DNA from: Mesostigma viride
Taxonomy: Eukaryota > Streptophyta > Mesostigmatophyceae > Mesostigmatales > Mesostigmataceae
Assembly (NCBI GenBank): GCA_009746045.1
Contig: RPFO01001499.1
Location: forward strand, 1-30,928
Reading direction: 5' to 3'
DNA: 30,928 nucleotides
The notes below the pieces were generated by a model. The model ran no database searches and was not told the origin of the DNA. It worked only from the letters and a program-made list of their open reading frames with translations. The translations under genes and the position numbers were made by a program. The number at the start of each line of letters is the position of its first letter. The first letter of the stretch is position 1. Of the stretch, positions 20,701-29,884 are shown piece after piece.

Positions 20701-21425
20701 CGAGCAAACTGGGCCTCCTTTCCCGTTGCTGACGGAAACACACCTCAAACAGACGGCCTCGAAGCATGGTAATGCATGCAACGACGTTCAAAAGCGTCCC
20801 AAATCGAAATAAAACGAAACCGAGCGCAAAATACAGTGGAATATATGCATATCGGAATATATGCATGGCGGGGCATGATGTATTGGAAAAGCCTGGTTGC
20901 CTTCGTATCCGCTCCTGACGTGAACAAATGGAAAGAGACCGCCTGGAAGCCAACATATGCAGGCGACACCGTTCCAAAGCCCAGAAAACAAAAATGCAGC
21001 TTACCCAGGCGTCATTCCGGGTGCCACCGTCTTACCCTGACAGTCGTCATCCCAGCAACCTCTCCAAGAGCTTACGGCCCCCACAGTCCAGGAGCTTGCA
21101 TGACCCATCATTACGTACCTAAGCATCGGTGATTTTAAAACCGCGCTCCTAAGCGCACAAAAAGAGAGCTAGCTTTCCCAACGGCATGACGAACTGAACA
21201 CTTTCCTATCGACAGCCATACCGTAATCCCGTGGCCATTTGCAGCGTGATGCAATTAGGGTTGGGTAGGTAATAGGTAGGCTGCTGGTTTTTGTTAGAAT
21301 TGTGATGTGCATCATTTTGTTGGGCCCGTGGGCCACAATCATCGCCGTCAACGGCTCAACGCTGCGCTTTGAGTTTTTACGTGTGAACCGTCAGCCCTCG
21401 AGTGTCGTCCAATCTTCTTGCTCGG
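20676..21425. repeat. Inner palindrome arm, left
   Basis: Matches 21590-22280 in inverse with scattered substitutions and small gaps: GAAGTGACGCAACGAATG near 20680 pairs with CATTCGTTGCGTCACTTC near 22256; CTTACCCAGGCGTCATTCC at 21000 pairs with GGAATGACGCCTGGGTAAG at 21947; and GGGCCCGTGGGCCAC at 21322 pairs with GTGGCCCACGGGCCC at 21672. The divergence shows the arms are not a fresh duplication or assembly fold-back. Confidence 0.85.
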
Positions 21426-21589
21426 TTACTAATAATGTCGTATTCCAAAGGAACACTAGTAATGAAAACGGTCGCAAAGCGTACGGCTGTAAAAGGGTAG
21501 AAAACGGTAACGTGGCATCCTCGCAGTCGCCGGAAAGTGGAAGCGCGGCGCCGATGGCAATCGTCTCGACCAAATTTTTCGAAACCGAG
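21426..21589. other. Central loop of the palindrome
   Basis: About 165 bp with no inverted partner that I can see, containing no gene. It would be the single-stranded loop if the two arms paired. Confidence 0.7.
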
Positions 21590-22280
21590 AAAGCAGATTG
21601 GACGACACTTGAAGGCTGACGTCCACACGTGAAGACCCACCAGAGCGCAGCGTTGAGCCGTTGACGGCGATGTGGCCCACGGGCCCAGCAAAATAATGCA
21701 CATCAATTGCATCGCGTCGCAAATGGCCGCTGGACAAATGGTATGGCTGTCGACAGCGACGTGCTCAGTTGGTCATGTTTGTTACAGGAAAGCTAGTGGT
21801 ATTCTTGTACGCTTAGAAGCGTGGTTTTAAAGTCACCGATGCTGAGGTACGTTATGATGGGTCATGGAAACTCCTGGACTGTGGGGGCCGTAAGCTCTGC
21901 TAGAGGTTGCTAGGATGACGACTGTCAGGGTAAGATGGTGGCACCCGGAATGACGCCTGGGTAAGCTCTGTTCGTGTTTGCTGGGCTTCGGAACAGTGGC
22001 GCATGCATATGTTGGCTTCCAGGCGGTCTCTTTCCATTTGTTCACGTCAGGAGCGGATACGGAGGCAACCAGGCTTTTCCAATACATCATGTCCCGCCAT
22101 GCATGTATTCTACCGGCTTTAGCGCTCGGTTTCTTTTCATGTCGATCTGGGACGCTTTTGAACGTCGTTGCATTCATTACTATGCTTTGAGGCCGTCTGT
22201 TTGAATTGTATTTCCGTCAGCCACGGGCAAGGAGGCCCAGTTTGCTCGGCCATAACATTCGTTGCGTCACTTCCCGCATG
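21590..22280. repeat. Inner palindrome arm, right
   Basis: Inverse, diverged copy of 20676-21425. It joins directly to the right minisatellite, whereas the left arm has about 360 extra bases at that point. Confidence 0.85.
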
Positions 22281-23453
22281 CCACGCATCCACCACCACAC
22301 CCACGCACACATGCCACCCATCCGACACACCCACGCACGCATGCCACCCATCCAACACACCCACGCACGCATGCCACCCATCCAACACACCCACGCACGC
22401 ATGCCAGCCACCCACCACACCCACGCACGCATGCCAGCCACCCACCACACCCATGCACGCATGCCAGCCACCCACCACACCCACGCACGTATGCCAGCCA
22501 CCCACCACACCCACGCACACATCCACCACACCCACGCACGCAAGCCAGCCATCCACCACACCCACGCACGCAGGCCAGCCACCCACCACACCCACGCACG
22601 CATGCTACCCATCCAACACACCCACGCACGCATGCCAGCCCACCACCACACCCACGCACGCATGCCAGCCATCCACCACACCCACGCACGCATGCCATGC
22701 ATCCACCACCACACCCACGCACACAGGCCTGCCAGCCACCACACACACCCCACGCATGCATGCCAGCCCACCACCACACGCACGCATGCCAGCCCACCAC
22801 CACACCCACACAGGCATGCCACGCATCCACCACACCCACGCACGCATGCCAGCCACCCACCACACCCATGCACGCATCCACCACACCCACGCACGCATGG
22901 CAGCCATCCACCACACCCACGCACGCAAGCATGCCACCCACCACACCCATGCACGCATGCCAGCCACCCGCGACACCCACGCACGTATGCTAGCCCACCA
23001 CCACACCCACACATGCATGCCAGCCATTCACCACACCCACGCACGCATGCCAGCCATCCACCACACCCACGCACGCATGCTAGCCCACCACCACATTCAC
23101 GCACGCATGCCAGCCACCCACCACACCCACGCACGCATGCCAGCCACCCCAGACACCCACGCACGCAGGCCAGCCCACCACCACATCCACGCGCGCATGC
23201 TAGCCCACCACCACATTCACGCACGCATGCCAGCCACCCACCACACCCACGCACGCAGGCCAGCCACCCATCACACCCATGCACGCATGCCAGGCACCCA
23301 CCACACCCACGCACGCATGCCACCCACCCACCACACCCACGCACGCATGCCAGCCACCCACCACACCCACGCACACATGCTAGCCCACCACCACACCCAC
23401 GCACACATGCCCACCACACCCACGCATCCCACCCAGCACACCCACGCCAGTCC
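22276..23453. repeat. 30-bp minisatellite, right arm (inverted)
   Basis: About 39 units that are the reverse complement of the left array (ACCCACGCACGCATGCCAGCC and variants), G-rich on the minus strand. The order of variant units is similar to, but not an exact mirror of, the left array, so the two arrays have evolved separately. The apparent 592-codon plus frame (22168-23946) runs through this array and the next one and is not a gene. Confidence 0.93.
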
Positions 23454-23465
23454 TTGCATGTTTGG

Positions 23466-24034
23466 CAAGGGTCTCTTTGCAGAGAGACGATGTTACTCAT
23501 TTGTGATAAAGTTCTCGAATTCCTGTAAGGGTCTAGCTGCAGCTAGACCCCTCCCAACTTCCCAGGTTTCATCCTTTTTGATTGCATGTAAGGGTCTAGC
23601 TGCAGGTAGACCCTCCCAATTATTGGTTGTTTTTTCGCATTCTTGTAAGGGTCTAGCTGCAGCTAGACCCCTCCCAACTTCCCTGGTTTCATCCTTTTTG
23701 ATTGCATGTAAGGGTCTAGCTGCAGGTAGACCCTCCCAATTATTGGTTGTTTTTTCGCATTCCTGTAAGGGTCTAGCTGCAGCTAGACCCCACCCAACTT
23801 CCAAGGTTTCATCCTTTTTGATTGCATGTAAGGGTCTAGCTGCAGGTAGACCCTCCCAATTATTGGTTGTTTTTTCGCATTCCTGTAAGGGTCTAGCTGC
23901 AGCTAGACCCCTCCCAACTTCAATGTTTCATCTTTGTATGATTTGAGGGGTCTAGTTGCAGGAAGACCTCCCACTTATTCGATGTTTATTTTTTGCGTTC
24001 ACGGAAGGGTCTAGCTGCAGCGAGACCCCTCCCC
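23466..24034. repeat. 60-bp palindrome array, right arm (inverted)
   Basis: About ten units at 60-bp spacing with the same TCTAGCTGCAGCTAGA core, in inverse order to the left array. As there, the outermost units (24007 and 23948) are the most diverged and match the outermost left units, while central units are nearly identical. Confidence 0.92.
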
Positions 24035-24310
24035 AATTCGAGGTTGTGAAACATGCTTTTGTGCGGGGGTACTTGATTCGTCGAATACTTTCGAAATGCC
24101 TCCGTTGCTTTGCATCATTTTTTGTAAATGTTTTCGAGCGACGCGTCGTAGACTACAGGTGCTTGACGACGGTATGCGTGACTGTGTTTTTGTTGTGTTA
24201 TGTGCAGCCCGAGACATTGACGGTAATGAAACTTTTGAAGGGTGAGGCGGGCTATTAAGTGGATAAGGCCATAATCCGCTTGCCATACTAAGTGCTTGCT
24301 ATGTGTTGAG
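24035..24310. other. Start of the right outer arm
   Basis: Up to about 24130 the sequence still matches the left arm in inverse with strong divergence (ATACTTTCGAAATGC against GCAATTTCGAAAGTAT near 18401). Beyond that the mirror fades and no gene is visible. Confidence 0.5.
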
Positions 24311-24556
24311 ATGGCGGGTGCGGGTGCCGTCGGCGCGCAAATTAAGTTGTGCGAGAGTGTAGCTTACACAGATAACTGGCTGGACCACATTGCGATGTTG
24401 GAAGCCATAGCGTGATCCCTAATCGGGAACAGTGTCAAGGAGGACTACATTTTTCATGTTTTGAAGATTGCCGAATCGTGCATTTTACAGTTGAAGTCGG
24501 ATGTTGGGAGTGTCATACCTTGTCGTGCTTTTTTATGGGCGACGCTCGTTGATTGA
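24311..24556 (+). pseudogene. Short ORF with an in-frame stop (unrecognised)
   Basis: From ATG 24311 the frame reads 34 codons to TGA 24413, then continues in the same frame for 46 codons to TGA 24554. Both halves look protein-like (CESVAYTDNWLDHIAMLEAI and then NSVKEDYIFHVLKIAESCIL). It may be a small gene or exon broken by a point mutation, but the length is short enough for chance. No family is recognised. Confidence 0.2.
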
Positions 24557-26679
24557 TTTGGCGAGTCCAGAAGTACAAGTTTGAGGGTTGTGATGAACGG
24601 GAAAGGATGTATACTAATTAATTAATTAGACTTGTGCTCCCGTTGGGGAGTCACGGAGCATTAACCCCGATGGATCGATGGATGGATGGAAACGGTGTAT
24701 ATGGAAAACCGTGATACTTGCTGCCATGTGGTTGTCTCCTTAATGTTTCAAATATATAAGACAGCCGGCACTTGCTCATTGACGTTTCTGTGGCTCGCCC
24801 CTTGGCTCTTAGCCATGTGCGCATGGTTCAGTTGGTGCATCCCAGGCGGCGGCCGGGCTACCCGGCGGATCGGGTTGAGCGGGCCAAGCCCACGGCCTAA
24901 GGCGATGTCGGGCACCACCGTGTGGTGCCCTTCGGGGTTCCTTGGGGACCCTTACCGCCGGCTTCTTTAAGGAGTAAGTAAGTACCTGCGGAAGTTCTTT
25001 TAAGGAGTGTTGCCCGCGGCTCCGGGAGGACTGCGTGGACCTGGAGGGCTAGCGGGCCCCTGGGTCGGCGCGGACCTGGACGCCGTACTGTTTAGGCTTG
25101 TTGTTGTTGTTGTTGTGTCTCACGCCGCACATGGGCAGCAGAGAATCTGTAGTGGCCGAGGGCCGGATATATTTAGTATCGGTGGTACTATCAAGGAGAC
25201 AACCAGCAGTACTATGTTTAGGCTTAGGCCCAGTCTAGTACACGGAAAGTTGGGAAGCCGATAACCCAAAGAATAAAGCTTGGTCAACGCGAGTCAGCGC
25301 ATGGAATCCAGTAGAATCTGGCAGCGAGGAACGGATAACGCTCGGATTGTCTTTTTCATTTGTCTCGATAAAACTCTCAAAAAAAAAAAATGCCTGATCA
25401 AGCAGTAATTCTGGGTTGCTGCCCAGGCATTTGACACCGATTTTCGTGAGTTTTCGTGTAGTTGGCTAGTTGCCCCCGTGTCCAGGATTTCAGAAATCGG
25501 ACGTATCCAACGCAGGTCAACCTTCCTTTACGGGTTTGGTGTGCGTCGAAAAGACGATTCCAGGTATTAAGAATCTCTGCTTACCGTATTTGACGGACGA
25601 CTTCCCGATTCCTCCGCCGACCCTTGAATCTTCATGTCGGCTCTCAGGAACTTTCACTTTTGCCCCCCCCAACTTTCCGTGCCTTGAGTACGTAGTAAGA
25701 TTATGCCAGCCCGGGTCTATCTGCGAGGAGAGGTTGAAGGACGAACCGCACCATGTGCAAAGACAACAAGGGTAAATTATAAGAAGGGTAATCTAAAATT
25801 TCTGCGAGTGGATTGTGTCCTCACTTGATATCCAAACTTTGGCAATCCCTCTTCTTCTAATAACTCGATTTTAGTCACTCGTTGATGGGTTGATCGGTAT
25901 GCGCGCAGGTAAGGAGGATGTGGAGCGGATCCTACACTTGGCAAATGTGGCGGTGGACTTCGGACCAGCGGCTCAACATGCTGACACTTCCGGAGGGAAG
26001 GCTAAGGGGGCGGAAGAGAGGCTAAGGGGGCGGGCAATGAGGGTGATGAGAAGCCCACGTTGGAAATGAGACTTATTAAGTGAGACAACTATGGACGGGG
26101 AAAAAGACTTTGGAGCACGAGAGGCCTTTTGGTCTGATGGGTGGACTTCTGCCGTTATGAAGGCAGGGAACAAGGATCCGGAGAATCCAATGTATGCAAA
26201 GTTAGAAGACGTGATGCTTTATGGGCAGATGTCTGGATACGACACCAATAGGAGGGTCGTCAGTCGCACTTAATTTTTTGAGGGCCTTATCCGTAATTTC
26301 GCTTCCGCAATCTGCTCTTGCGTTTTCGACTTCCTCCTCTTGCTGTCCGTCAGCTCTGCCACCTTTATCACGTAGTCTAGCGGCATCCAGTACAACTGCC
26401 TCTTCAACTTCCCTCCGTCCTCCCCCACAGGAAAAAAGTTGAGGGGAAATGATGAGCGCTCCATGTGGTTGGCAGTGCTCGTCCTATTGTTTTAGATTCG
26501 AAGTTTAGGTTGTTGTCGAGTCTCTCCATGTGAAATATACCCTTAGATTGACATGTTTTACTAAATTTCAAGCCTCTCGATGTGGAATGTACGCTCAAAT
26601 TGACATGAATTAAGCATTATGACACCAAATTAGCTCGAAAATACGCGATCGGACGCCAAATTCGCGCGAAAAAACGCGA
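24557..26679. other. Right outer arm, no confident gene
   Basis: Contents visible: a GGATGGATGG tract near 24670; a GC-rich stretch at 24840-25080 with a CACCACCGTGTGGTG hairpin; a TTG microsatellite near 25098; AATAAA near 25270 followed by a run of 12 A at 25379, perhaps the tail of a retroposed copy; a doubled GAGGCTAAGGGGGCGG near 26000; a 60-codon ATG frame at 26091-26273 and a 64-codon minus frame at 26464-26270, both unrecognised; and two diverged copies of a 65-70-bp unit ending ATTGACATG at 26500-26606. None supports a transposase. Confidence 0.4.
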
Positions 26680-26752
26680 TCGGACGATTGAAACTAGCGT
26701 TTTTTTCTTGCAAAATGCGCAAAAAATGACCCCATTCCGCGTGGGACCACCC
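26680..26752. repeat. Terminal inverted repeat, right
   Basis: Inverse of 16388-16451 with about 10 additional bases (ATGCGCAAAA region) between the two identical blocks. Just inside lies a doubled AACGCGATCGGACG-type motif (26644-26687). Confidence 0.9.
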
Positions 26753-26756
26753 ATGT
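26753..26756. repeat. Target duplication of the foldback element, right (ATGT)
   Basis: Second ATGT; the pol frame resumes here. Confidence 0.8.
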
Positions 26757-27085
26757 TCCAGGTGGACGTCCCGGTGTCATGGAATCTCACGTCCAACCGT
26801 TTCCATCGTGACCAGCTCAAGTTGTACCACCAGAACACCATTCAGGGTAGGGTCAACCCCCCGGCCCCGTTGGAGTTCAATCCGGACACAGGGGAACAGG
26901 AGGATGAGGTGGCTGCGATCGTGGGACACCGAGATGTCAAACGAGGTCGGGGGACCCAGCGACAATACCGTGTGCGATGGCGATTCGCGCAGCATGAGTC
27001 GGAGGACTCCTGGCGCACCCCTACTGAGTTAGCGGGTTGCGCCCGCTTACTGGAAGCATACAAGAAGACACACCAGTTGCATTAA
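26753..27085 (+). CDS. pol: Pol C-terminus: integrase GPY module end and chromodomain
   Basis: This is the displaced 3' end of the polyprotein. The first residues (VDVPVSWNLTSNRFHRDQL) complete the SH3-like GPY module whose first half ends at 16387, matching the family pattern that ends HVSQLKxY. A chromodomain follows, with IVGHRDVKRGRGTQRQYRVR and then W and a final helix of the type ELLEAYKK. In chromoviruses it binds modified histone tails and directs insertion into heterochromatin. The frame stops at TAA 27083, followed directly by TAG. The stretch open from 26708 begins inside the foldback terminal repeat; those first residues are not native. Confidence 0.9.
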   Translation: MFQVDVPVSWNLTSNRFHRDQLKLYHQNTIQGRVNPPAPLEFNPDTGEQEDEVAAIVGHRDVKRGRGTQRQYRVRWRFAQHESEDSWRTPTELAGCARLLEAYKKTHQLH

Positions 27086-27113
27086 TAGGCGGTATAACGG
27101 CGTACGGTGTAGG

Positions 27114-29666
27114 GTGAGAGTGAGGTGTGAACCGGGTATCAGGTACACGCCGACTAATGCCTTGGCTTGTGGTGTGTGGGCCGTGCAGGGGGACGCCGCG
27201 GAGGCGCTTCCCCGAGTCCAGACTTCTGCCAGCGCCGCGGAGGCCGTAGAGGCAGGGATCCGGGTAGTAGACGGGGATTCGAGTGAGGAAGATCTGGTGG
27301 ATATGGACACGACAGATTACCCGGAGGCCCCTCTACCAGAACAGGTTGACAGGATGCAGACAGCTCGCGGAGAGCCTGCAGTCCGAAGGGGCGTTTCAAG
27401 GGCCGGGGGCTCGGGCGGTGGTGGCCGGCACGAGACGTCGTCCAGACCCGAAGCTCCGGACGCGCGCGCGCTGCAGATAGTGAAGGAGCTGAATGAGGAG
27501 ACATTCAACCCCCGGGTGTTCGTGCGCGATTATGGTCGGGCGGGTGACTTGGTGGAGCGGCGTCGTCGGCGCCGTAACCAGATGCCGTCAGATCTCCGCG
27601 CCGACTCCATTCTGGCGCGGGTCGGCCCCGCTAAGCTGGAGGATTTTCGATGGTTCGTGCGGAGAAATGTGGGGTTCAAGATCGAGACCCGCACCGCCGA
27701 GCGCGACGGCGTGGTGGTCGGTATCGACTGGGAAACCCACGAGCGGGAGTGCCTGTGTCATGCGTGCATGAACACGTTGGATGCCGGCCTAGCTTTTCCA
27801 CGGCTGTTGCTCCTCCTAATTCCACCCGAGGTGCGGAAGCATCTGGAGAACTACTTTCCGCGATACCTCCCGTATGAAGGGGCGTTGCGGGGCGAGAAGT
27901 GTATGCGCGCGGGTCAGTACTCGTTGCGACAGGCCCTGGATCGCATTGTGGCGATGGACGACGAGGACCAGGATGATGGGAGCGAGGGTGATGACTCCGA
28001 CTCTGATGACTACCCTCCCCGTCCTCTTCCTCGTCCCCCTTCAAGGGATCCACCTTCTGGGGGCTCCTTGGAGGGCGGCGCAGGACATCGTCCTGTGACG
28101 CGTTTCGAGGCGCCACCGCCGGCGATGGGCTGGGGGCGCCCCTCTGGGCGAGGGTCTCGCCCGCGGCCCACGGGTTGGGGCGGAGGCAGCCAACCAGAGG
28201 CTCGGCGTGCTCCAGACCGGCCTGCACGTCGGCGCTCGCCCTCACCGTCATCGCGCTCGCGTTCCCGTTCGGACTCGGGAACGGAGGTACGCCCTGCTCG
28301 CCGAGCTTCACCACCACCTCGTCGCCCGGCGGATCGGCACTGGGAGCGCACGTGGGGGTCGGCGGTGGAATTGGAGCGAGAGTCTCGGCGACCGCGGTCG
28401 GATACGACGGGAGCTGCTCCGGCTAGGACAGAACAGCCGGCCGGGGGCGAGCCCCCGGTTGTGGCCCCCTTAGATCCTCCGACGGATGCGGGCCAGGAGG
28501 AGCCTACCTTCCTTGTCTCCTTGGAACCACCGGAGCCTACCTTTTTGGTCTCCCTGGATCCACGTCCCCGGCCTGCACCAGCCGGCTCATCAATGCCACG
28601 TCCTGCGGAGGGACACATCCGTCCCACTTCGTCGGGTCGACACTCGCACTCTTCCGCGGAGGAACCGTGCCTACACCCCCTGGCAGCGACGCGACCTCGG
28701 GCCGCCGAGGATCCCAGCGGAACGGGCATTCTGGTACCAGCGGAGCCCGTGATGCGTTTGGAAGCGCTCGTAGCTGCGGTACAATCAGGACAGGACCTGA
28801 TACAGCGCCTGATGGTCCAGCACGGTCGTCAAGGCGATCATTCTGCTGCCACCTCAGTGGGCTATGATGCGGCCTCCAGAGCTCCTGGGTCATCTCACGA
28901 GGAGTGGTCATTGGGCGACTTCATACGGCCGGTACCGGGCCGAGTGGTGCGACATGGTGGGCCAGGACCGCGCACGGAGAAGCTCTGTGTGACATTCGAG
29001 GGGCCTCCGGCTTTTCAGGTTCCCCCGGGTACGCACCTACCTGCTCCTCTGGTGTTTCGCGCGGGTCCTTGGTTCGCTGTGGATCGCGGGGCTTACTGGG
29101 AACAGATAGAGATCACCTTTCTGCCCCAAGTCCCCCTGCCCCTGCCGCAACCCGACGACCCTCGCTTCCCCGCTGCGGTGGGGCATGTTGTGCGATTCGG
29201 GTCCGAAGACTGGTGGGATTGGCGCTATCAGGTCGATGGGGTGAAGCACGTGGTGACGCCTCCCAAGGTGGCTCCAGCGGAGGGGAGTGCCTTTCTTAAT
29301 CTGGTGGCGCCCGATATTGTAGGGGCCCGGACGGTGTCGATCAATGATGATCACGTGCGTATGGAGGTTTTCCTGATGGGGGTGCACTTTGTTCGCGAGC
29401 ACCGGTGTGGGGTGGTGGATCGGTCGGCGTTGACGCTCATGTTCACCCATCCCCAGTACCTTGCTGGGTTCCTGTCGCTGTGGCCCCGAGGGTCGTGGGT
29501 GGAGCTGTCCCGGCTGGGTCGACAGAAGGTGTCCCCCTACCAGGTGGCTTTCGAGGTTGACTTGTGTTCGCACCCTGGGGTGATGACTTCACAGATGACC
29601 CACGCGGGGCGTAGGGCCTTCACTGAAATCCTGTCGCAGCGACGTGCCACTAGCGGCGGACGCTAG
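27114..29666 (+). CDS. ORF3: large unrecognised protein in the env position
   Basis: The frame is open from 27033, overlapping the end of pol by about 50 bases in the +1 frame, and runs to TAG 29664. It has no ATG until 27303; GTG at 27114 is only a nominal start. An ATG start gives 787 residues; a spliced mRNA using the GTGCAG acceptor ending at 27188 is another possibility. Counting from 27114, there is a Gly/Ser-rich start, a conserved-looking block with RRRRRR and CLCHACMN (about 145-280), an acidic run (about 282-299), a long Pro/Arg/Ser-rich region with a doubled PTFLVSL near 470-485, and a Trp-rich, probably folded C-terminal domain (about 596-836) with FRAGPWFAVDRGAYWEQIEI and EDWWDWRYQVDG. 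I see no signal peptide or membrane span, so it is not an obvious envelope protein. It matches no family I can name. That it is intact in an element with nearly identical LTRs argues for function. Confidence 0.75.
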   Translation: MRVRCEPGIRYTPTNALACGVWAVQGDAAEALPRVQTSASAAEAVEAGIRVVDGDSSEEDLVDMDTTDYPEAPLPEQVDRMQTARGEPAVRRGVSRAGGSGGGGRHETSSRPEAPDARALQIVKELNEETFNPRVFVRDYGRAGDLVERRRRRRNQMPSDLRADSILARVGPAKLEDFRWFVRRNVGFKIETRTAERDGVVVGIDWETHERECLCHACMNTLDAGLAFPRLLLLLIPPEVRKHLENYFPRYLPYEGALRGEKCMRAGQYSLRQALDRIVAMDDEDQDDGSEGDDSDSDDYPPRPLPRPPSRDPPSGGSLEGGAGHRPVTRFEAPPPAMGWGRPSGRGSRPRPTGWGGGSQPEARRAPDRPARRRSPSPSSRSRSRSDSGTEVRPARRASPPPRRPADRHWERTWGSAVELERESRRPRSDTTGAAPARTEQPAGGEPPVVAPLDPPTDAGQEEPTFLVSLEPPEPTFLVSLDPRPRPAPAGSSMPRPAEGHIRPTSSGRHSHSSAEEPCLHPLAATRPRAAEDPSGTGILVPAEPVMRLEALVAAVQSGQDLIQRLMVQHGRQGDHSAATSVGYDAASRAPGSSHEEWSLGDFIRPVPGRVVRHGGPGPRTEKLCVTFEGPPAFQVPPGTHLPAPLVFRAGPWFAVDRGAYWEQIEITFLPQVPLPLPQPDDPRFPAAVGHVVRFGSEDWWDWRYQVDGVKHVVTPPKVAPAEGSAFLNLVAPDIVGARTVSINDDHVRMEVFLMGVHFVREHRCGVVDRSALTLMFTHPQYLAGFLSLWPRGSWVELSRLGRQKVSPYQVAFEVDLCSHPGVMTSQMTHAGRRAFTEILSQRRATSGGR

Positions 29667-29872
29667 AGTGGTTAGAATAGTTTTCGTGACGGATAGAGGA
29701 TTGATCCAGTCACCATCATTGTCTTACTACTACGTCAGAGTTGGTCCTGTGTATCAACTTCTAGAGGAACTGGCATTACTAACCTGCGGGTGAACCGAGG
29801 TTGGGACATAGTACTCTTATAGTAGTGTTGTTTTCCAATCTCACTTGTACGGTAGGGACTACCGACCCCCAT
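29667..29872 (+). other. 3' untranslated region of the retrotransposon
   Basis: About 200 bp with no frame of note between ORF3 and the polypurine tract. ACCCCCATGGGGG just before the tract could form a small hairpin. Confidence 0.5.
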
Positions 29873-29884
29873 GGGGGGGAGGAG
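29873..29884 (+). promoter_or_regulatory. Polypurine tract
   Basis: GGGGGGGAGGAG directly abuts the 3' LTR, the standard place and composition for the RNase H-resistant primer of plus-strand DNA synthesis. Confidence 0.9.

Larger units (their letters stand above)
16388..26752. mobile_element. 10.4-kb foldback-type DNA transposon with nested palindromes
   Basis: The ends are inverted copies: the first 24 bases from 16388 (GGGTGGTCCCACGCGGAATG...) equal the reverse complement of the last 24 before 26752. Next comes a further identical 36-bp block (16416-16451 and 26680-26715) separated on the right by about 10 extra bases. Inside, two tandem arrays appear on the left arm and again, inverted, on the right arm, around a short central loop near 21508. 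Long, internally repetitive inverted arms define foldback elements (Drosophila FB, plant FARE, Galileo). The short duplication ATGT does not fit the 7-9 bases of Galileo or FARE, so I leave the superfamily open. No transposase is recognisable; only a few short, broken coding-like stretches lie in the outer, non-mirrored parts. Confidence 0.85.

Noticed and set aside
22168-23946. 592-codon plus frame and 427-codon minus frame across the right arrays
   Set aside because: They run through two unrelated tandem arrays (30-bp and 60-bp units); translation is pure repeat with no domain and no conserved start.
25370-25392. A run of 12 A after AATAAA as proof of a retrogene
   Set aside because: The tail is short, the signal is about 100 bp away and no coding body or target duplication could be identified.
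26708-26752. ATG at 26708 as the start of a separate chromodomain protein
   Set aside because: These codons lie in the foldback terminal repeat; the chromodomain part is the displaced end of Pol.
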